Positions 60,628-64,000 of a DNA stretch of 64,000 bases are shown piece by piece (the stretch's first letter is position 1; every line of letters starts with the position of its first letter). The position numbers and the translations under genes are program-made. This DNA is from Ornithinicoccus hortensis. GTDB taxonomy: Bacteria; Actinomycetota; Actinomycetes; Actinomycetales; Dermatophilaceae. The stretch spans positions 3,534,001 through 3,598,000 of the forward strand of contig NZ_VFOP01000001.1 of assembly GCF_006716185.1 (NCBI RefSeq), in the 5' to 3' direction. The notes under the pieces were generated by a model, which saw only the letters and a list, made by a program, of their open reading frames with translations, did not search any database and had not been told where the DNA came from.

Positions 60628-61512
60628 ATGGGCAGCACCGGGCCGGGAGCCACTTTCGTGACGACGCCCCTGGAGACCCCGCTGGACACGGCGCGCACCT
60701 GGGTGGAGTTCACCGACCCGGCCGAGCCCGCGCAGCGGCTGCGCTGCGACCTCACCTGGCTGACCTCCTCCTGGCACTGCATCTTCGGCCAGGGCTGCCC
60801 GGGGATATACGCCGACCGACCGGACGACGGGTGTTGCACCCTCGGCGCGCACTTCACCGACGCCGACGACGTCGCCCGCGTCGCCGCGGTCGCCGCCGAC
60901 CTCGGCCCGGACGAGTGGCAGTTCCACGGCCTGCCCGAGGGGTGGCGGGACCTGGACGAGGACGGCTCCACGGTCACCACGCGGGTGGTGGACGGCGGTT
61001 GCGTGTTCCTGAACCGCCCCGGCTTCCCCGCCGGTGCCGGGTGCGCCCTGCACCAGCACGCCGTCGCCACGGGGGTGCCGCCGCTGACCACCAAGCCCGA
61101 CGTCTGCTGGCAGCTGCCGGTGCGGCGGTCCTACCGCACGGTCGAGCTGCCTGACGAGACGTCCTACCTGGAGATCACGATCACCGAGTACGACCGCCGT
61201 GGCTGGGGCCCGGGTGGTCACGACCTGGACTGGTACTGCACCGGCAACCCGCAGGCCCACACGGCCGCCGAGCCGGTCTTCCTGAGCCTGCGCGACGAGC
61301 TGGTCGAGCTGGTCGGGCCGCAGGCGTATGCCGAGCTGGCCGCCCACTGCGAGGCGCACCTGGGCGCCGTGGGCCCGGCGCGCAGCACCGGCCCGGCGGA
61401 CGCCCCGGGCGCCGTGGGCCCCGCCGGCCGGCGCCAGCTCCCGCTCCTGGTCCACCCCGCCACCGTCCGCGCCCGGGGCGCTGGCGCCAGCGGTGTCGGT
61501 GACGGCACCTAG
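60628..61512 (+). CDS. Cys-rich conserved hypothetical protein
   Basis: 294 residues and no name I trust. Cys residues at 40, 51, 57, 69 and 70 ([20 protein letters not shown]) resemble a metal or iron-sulfur site like those of the YkgJ/DUF3109-type proteins; further Cys lie near 129, 138 and 158. The middle contains [28 protein letters not shown]. The C-terminal 55 residues are Pro/Ala-rich. It lies directly upstream of radA, and its stop codon forms half of the radA -10 element. Confidence 0.7.
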   Translation: MGSTGPGATFVTTPLETPLDTARTWVEFTDPAEPAQRLRCDLTWLTSSWHCIFGQGCPGIYADRPDDGCCTLGAHFTDADDVARVAAVAADLGPDEWQFHGLPEGWRDLDEDGSTVTTRVVDGGCVFLNRPGFPAGAGCALHQHAVATGVPPLTTKPDVCWQLPVRRSYRTVELPDETSYLEITITEYDRRGWGPGGHDLDWYCTGNPQAHTAAEPVFLSLRDELVELVGPQAYAELAAHCEAHLGAVGPARSTGPADAPGAVGPAGRRQLPLLVHPATVRARGAGASGVGDGT

Positions 61513-61515
61513 GTT
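61510..61515 (+). promoter_or_regulatory. -10 hexamer TAGGTT of radA; first half is the upstream stop
   Basis: TAG (61510-61512) ends the Cys-rich gene; with GTT it forms the hexamer, then GGTCCC (6 nt) and GTG 61522. Confidence 0.55.
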
Positions 61516-61521
61516 GGTCCC

Positions 61522-62883
61522 GTGGCTACCAAGACCTCGCGCACCCCGACCCTGCGCTGCACCGAGTGCGGCTGGACGACGATCAAGTGGGTCGGTCGGT
61601 GCGGCGAGTGCCAGGCCTGGGGGACCGTCGCCGAGGTCGGTCAGGCCCCGGCCCGCACCGCCTCGGTGGTGCCCGAGCGCCCCGCCGTCCCGATCGCCTC
61701 GGTCGACCTGACCCTGGCCCGGGCGGCCTCCACCGGGGTCGGCGAGTTCGACCGCGTGCTGGGCGGGGGTCTTGTGCCCGGCGCGGTCGTGCTGATGGCC
61801 GGCGAGCCCGGCATCGGCAAGTCGACCCTGGCGCTCGACGTCGCGGCCCGGGCCGCCCGCGAGGGGCGCACCGTGCTGTACGTCTCGGGAGAGGAGTCGG
61901 CGGCCCAGGTGCGGCTGCGCGCGGAGCGGATCGGCGCGGTGGCCGACACCCTCTACCTGGCCTCCGAGACCGACCTCGGCGCGGTGCTCGGCCACCTGGA
62001 GAAGCTGCGGCCCTCCCTGGTGGTCGTCGACTCCGTGCAGACCGTGGCCAGCGTCGACGTCGAGGGTGCCGCGGGCAACGTCAGCCAGGTCCGCGAGGTC
62101 GCCTCGGCGCTGATCCAGGCGGCCAAGCGCACCGACACCGCGGCCGTGCTGATCGGCCACGTGACCAAGGACGGTGCCATCGCCGGGCCCCGGGTGCTGG
62201 AGCACCTGGTCGACGTCGTGGTGCAGTTCGAGGGCGAGCGCCACTCCCGCCTCCGGCTCGTCCGCGCGGTGAAGAACCGGTTCGGCCCCACCGACGAGGT
62301 CGGCTGCTTCGACATGGGCGACTCCGGCATCGTCGGCCTGCCCGACCCGTCCGGCCTGTTCCTGACCAACCGGGACCGCGCCGTCCCCGGCACCTGCGTC
62401 ACCGTCACCCTGGAGGGACGCCGCCCGCTGGTCGCCGAGGTGCAGGCGCTGGTCACCGAGGCCCACGGCAACCCCCGGCGCACCACGAGCGGGCTGGACA
62501 GCTCCCGGCTGGCCATGGTGCTCGCCGTGCTGACCCGCCGGGCGGACGTCTTCCTCGGCAACCACGACTGCTACGCCTCGACCGTCGGCGGGGTCCGCCT
62601 CGGTGAACCGTCCGCCGACCTCGCCGTCGCCCTCGCGGTCGCCGGGGCCCGCTTCGACCGGGCCCTGCCCCAGGGCACCATCGCGGTCGGCGAGGTGGGC
62701 CTGGCCGGCGACCTGCGCCCGGTCACCGGGCTGCCCCGGCGGCTTGCGGAGGCGGCCCGGATCGGGTTCCACCGCGCGGTCGTGCCCGCCGGCTCGCTCA
62801 CCGAGGGGCGGCCGCCGTCGTCGATGACGGTCTTCGAGGCCAGCACCCTGGCCGAGGCCGTGCTGGGGGCGCACGCGGGCTGA
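61522..62883 (+). CDS. radA: DNA repair protein RadA (Sms)
   Basis: 453 residues. Zinc ribbon Cys13, 16, 27 and 30; Walker A GEPGIGKST near 94; KNRFG motif in VKNRFGPTDEVG; Lon-like C-terminal domain with the LPQGTIAVGEVGL region. It acts in branch migration and processing during recombination. GTG start with no ribosome site. It is followed by disA, an order kept across actinobacteria and Firmicutes. Confidence 0.96.
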   Translation: MATKTSRTPTLRCTECGWTTIKWVGRCGECQAWGTVAEVGQAPARTASVVPERPAVPIASVDLTLARAASTGVGEFDRVLGGGLVPGAVVLMAGEPGIGKSTLALDVAARAAREGRTVLYVSGEESAAQVRLRAERIGAVADTLYLASETDLGAVLGHLEKLRPSLVVVDSVQTVASVDVEGAAGNVSQVREVASALIQAAKRTDTAAVLIGHVTKDGAIAGPRVLEHLVDVVVQFEGERHSRLRLVRAVKNRFGPTDEVGCFDMGDSGIVGLPDPSGLFLTNRDRAVPGTCVTVTLEGRRPLVAEVQALVTEAHGNPRRTTSGLDSSRLAMVLAVLTRRADVFLGNHDCYASTVGGVRLGEPSADLAVALAVAGARFDRALPQGTIAVGEVGLAGDLRPVTGLPRRLAEAARIGFHRAVVPAGSLTEGRPPSSMTVFEASTLAEAVLGAHAG

Positions 62884-63016
62884 ACGACCCGCCGGTCGCC
62901 CACCGTCCACGCCGCCCGGGCGGCTCGCCCCAGGGGCCGACTCGCGCCCGTCGTCGCCTTGGTCTCATTCGGGTCACAACCCCCGCGGACCCGGCGCGTC
63001 GAGCACCTGCCCTCGT

Positions 63017-63022
63017 TAGAAT
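63017..63022 (+). promoter_or_regulatory. -10 hexamer TAGAAT upstream of disA
   Basis: Predicted start site near 63029 gives a leader of about 42 nt to GTG 63071, which has GGAG 6 nt upstream; this gene is therefore not leaderless. Confidence 0.5.
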
Positions 63023-63070
63023 CTCCAGCGTCTGACCACGACCTCGATGCACCCCAGGACGGAGCCCTCG

Positions 63071-64000
63071 GTGGACCGCCGCGACGAAGACCTCTTGCGC
63101 ACCACGCTGGCCGCGGTGGCCCCCGGCACCGAACTGCGCGACGGCCTGGAGCGCATCCTGCGTGGCCGGACCGGGGCGCTGATCGTGCTCGGCTACGACC
63201 GCACCATGGAGTCGCTGTGCACCGGCGGGTTCGAGCTGGGCGTCGAGTTCTCCAGCACCGGCCTGCGCGAGCTGGCCAAGATGGACGGCGCGATCGTGCT
63301 GGACCGGGACGGGACCAAGATCATGCGGGCGGCCACCCAGCTGGTGCCCGACCCCACCATCGAGACCCGGGAGAGCGGCACCCGGCACCGCACCGCCGAG
63401 CGGGTGGCCAAGCAGACCGGGCACCCCGTGGTGTCGGTCAGCCAGTCGATGGCCATCGTGGCCGTCTACGTCGGCAACCTGCGGCACGTCCTGGAGGACT
63501 CCAGCCAGATCCTGTCCCGGGCCAACCAGGCGCTGCAGACGCTGGAGCGCTACAAGTCCCGCCTCGACGAGGTGAGCGGCACGTTGTCCGCCCTGGAGAT
63601 CGAGGACCTGGTCACGATCCGGGACGTCACCGCGGTGCTGCAACGCCTGGAGATGGTGCGCCGGATCAGCGACGAGATCGAGCAGTACGCCCTCGAGCTC
63701 GGGACCGACGGCCGGTTGATGAGCCTGCAGCTGGAGGAGCTCACCGGGGGGCTCGGCAACGACCGCGAGCTCGTGGTCCGGGACTACATCGACTCGGCCA
63801 AGCACCCCCGCTCGGTCGAGTCGGTGCTGGACTGCCTGTCCAAGCTGTCCTCGACGGACCTGCTCGACCTCACCTCGGTCGCCCGCTGCCTGGGCTTCGT
63901 CGTGGTCGGCGACGCCCTGGACTCCTCGGTCGTCCCCCGCGGGTTCCGCCTGCTGTCCCGGATCCCGCGGCTGCCCGGGGTCATCGTGGACCGGCTCATC
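63071..64000 (+). CDS. disA: DNA integrity scanning diadenylate cyclase, cut by the right edge
   Basis: 310 codons visible of about 355. The DAC domain has Asp72-Gly73-Ala74 ([10 protein letters not shown]) and RHRTAER at 105-111, both needed to join two ATP into cyclic-di-AMP. A helical linker (about 140-290) leads toward the DNA-binding HhH domain, whose start ([12 protein letters not shown]) is at the edge. DisA scans DNA for damage. An in-frame ATG at 63047 is possible, but GTG 63071 has the ribosome site. Confidence 0.96.
   Translation, partial: MDRRDEDLLRTTLAAVAPGTELRDGLERILRGRTGALIVLGYDRTMESLCTGGFELGVEFSSTGLRELAKMDGAIVLDRDGTKIMRAATQLVPDPTIETRESGTRHRTAERVAKQTGHPVVSVSQSMAIVAVYVGNLRHVLEDSSQILSRANQALQTLERYKSRLDEVSGTLSALEIEDLVTIRDVTAVLQRLEMVRRISDEIEQYALELGTDGRLMSLQLEELTGGLGNDRELVVRDYIDSAKHPRSVESVLDCLSKLSSTDLLDLTSVARCLGFVVVGDALDSSVVPRGFRLLSRIPRLPGVIVDRLI

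Noticed and set aside
59194-62910. Very long open frames opposite or across real genes (for example 59194-62910 minus, 51096-54290 plus, 38787-41666 plus)
   Set aside because: High GC makes stop codons rare. Their translations are Arg/Pro/Gly-rich with no motifs, while the opposite frames hold clear families.

Overview
The window is high-GC (roughly 70-75 %) actinobacterial chromosome. The gene families (BldC-like helix-turn-helix protein, 32-residue bS22-type protein, DUF3027/DUF2530/DUF4229, IdeR, Rex-hemACD, CobA-HemD fusion, radA-disA) and the gene order point to Actinomycetota. My guess is Micrococcales near Intrasporangiaceae/Ornithinimicrobiaceae, but no species marker is present. From memory of Mycobacterium tuberculosis, proC - HTH - bS22 - epimerase - acyltransferase - hemACDB - hemL - phosphatase - TlpA - CcdA - ResB - CcsB - menA - menE - menB - menC follows Rv0500-Rv0553, so most of the window is conserved housekeeping core. 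I see no phage, insertion sequence, tRNA, rRNA or CRISPR array.

Layout. 1-2.9 kb: SbcC/SbcD-like nuclease pair (SbcC cut by the edge). 3-5.6 kb: two coupled CNNM/CBS membrane proteins. 6-7.3 kb: a secreted NlpC/P60 hydrolase behind a cyclic-di-AMP (ydaO-type) riboswitch and a CRP-like site. 7.4-9.7 kb: IdeR, DUF3105 and DUF305 proteins. 10-14.9 kb: PdxH, a hypothetical protein, a gamma-glutamyltransferase and a MarR-MFS-small-protein operon. 15-20.9 kb: purine permease, DUF2530, DUF3027, cold-shock-like protein, and an ABC exporter divergent from a MarR regulator. 21-22.3 kb: ammonium transporter with a GlnR-like box. 22.5-28.3 kb: menC, VOC protein, menB, acidic lipoprotein, menE, PLDc_N protein and menA (menaquinone synthesis). 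28.3-29.8 kb: a tandem amplification, a truncated YdeI-like gene and ferritin. 29.9-36.7 kb: cytochrome c maturation (ccsB-resB-ccdA-resA), a phosphatase, hemL and a MarR gene. 36.9-45.7 kb: YceI, hemB-cobA/hemD-hemC-hemA-rex (with a Rex operator), glutaredoxin, acyltransferase and epimerase. 45.8-49.8 kb: bS22, HTH, AcuC, an orphan RCK protein, GNAT and proC. 49.9-55.9 kb: proline dehydrogenase, two class-III aminotransferases and P5C dehydrogenase. 56-62.9 kb: ABC-2 transporter, sugar isomerase, Ppx/GppA, MFS, a Cys-rich protein and radA. 63 kb to the end: disA, cut by the edge.

The genes connect as a respiration and redox set: menaquinone, heme, cytochrome c maturation, Rex (NADH sensing), IdeR and ferritin (iron). 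A cyclic-di-AMP link joins disA (synthase, right edge) to the riboswitch in front of the cell-wall hydrolase (left side). The less expected features are structural. Twelve start codons sit 6-8 nt after a TANNNT -10 hexamer with no Shine-Dalgarno (leaderless transcripts), and in four of these the upstream stop codon forms the first half of the hexamer. GTATGCC/GGCATAC occurs 34 times by eye count against about 6 expected. One 33-bp repeat family forms three arrays. A tandem duplication between menA and the YdeI-like gene has a readable 11-bp junction.
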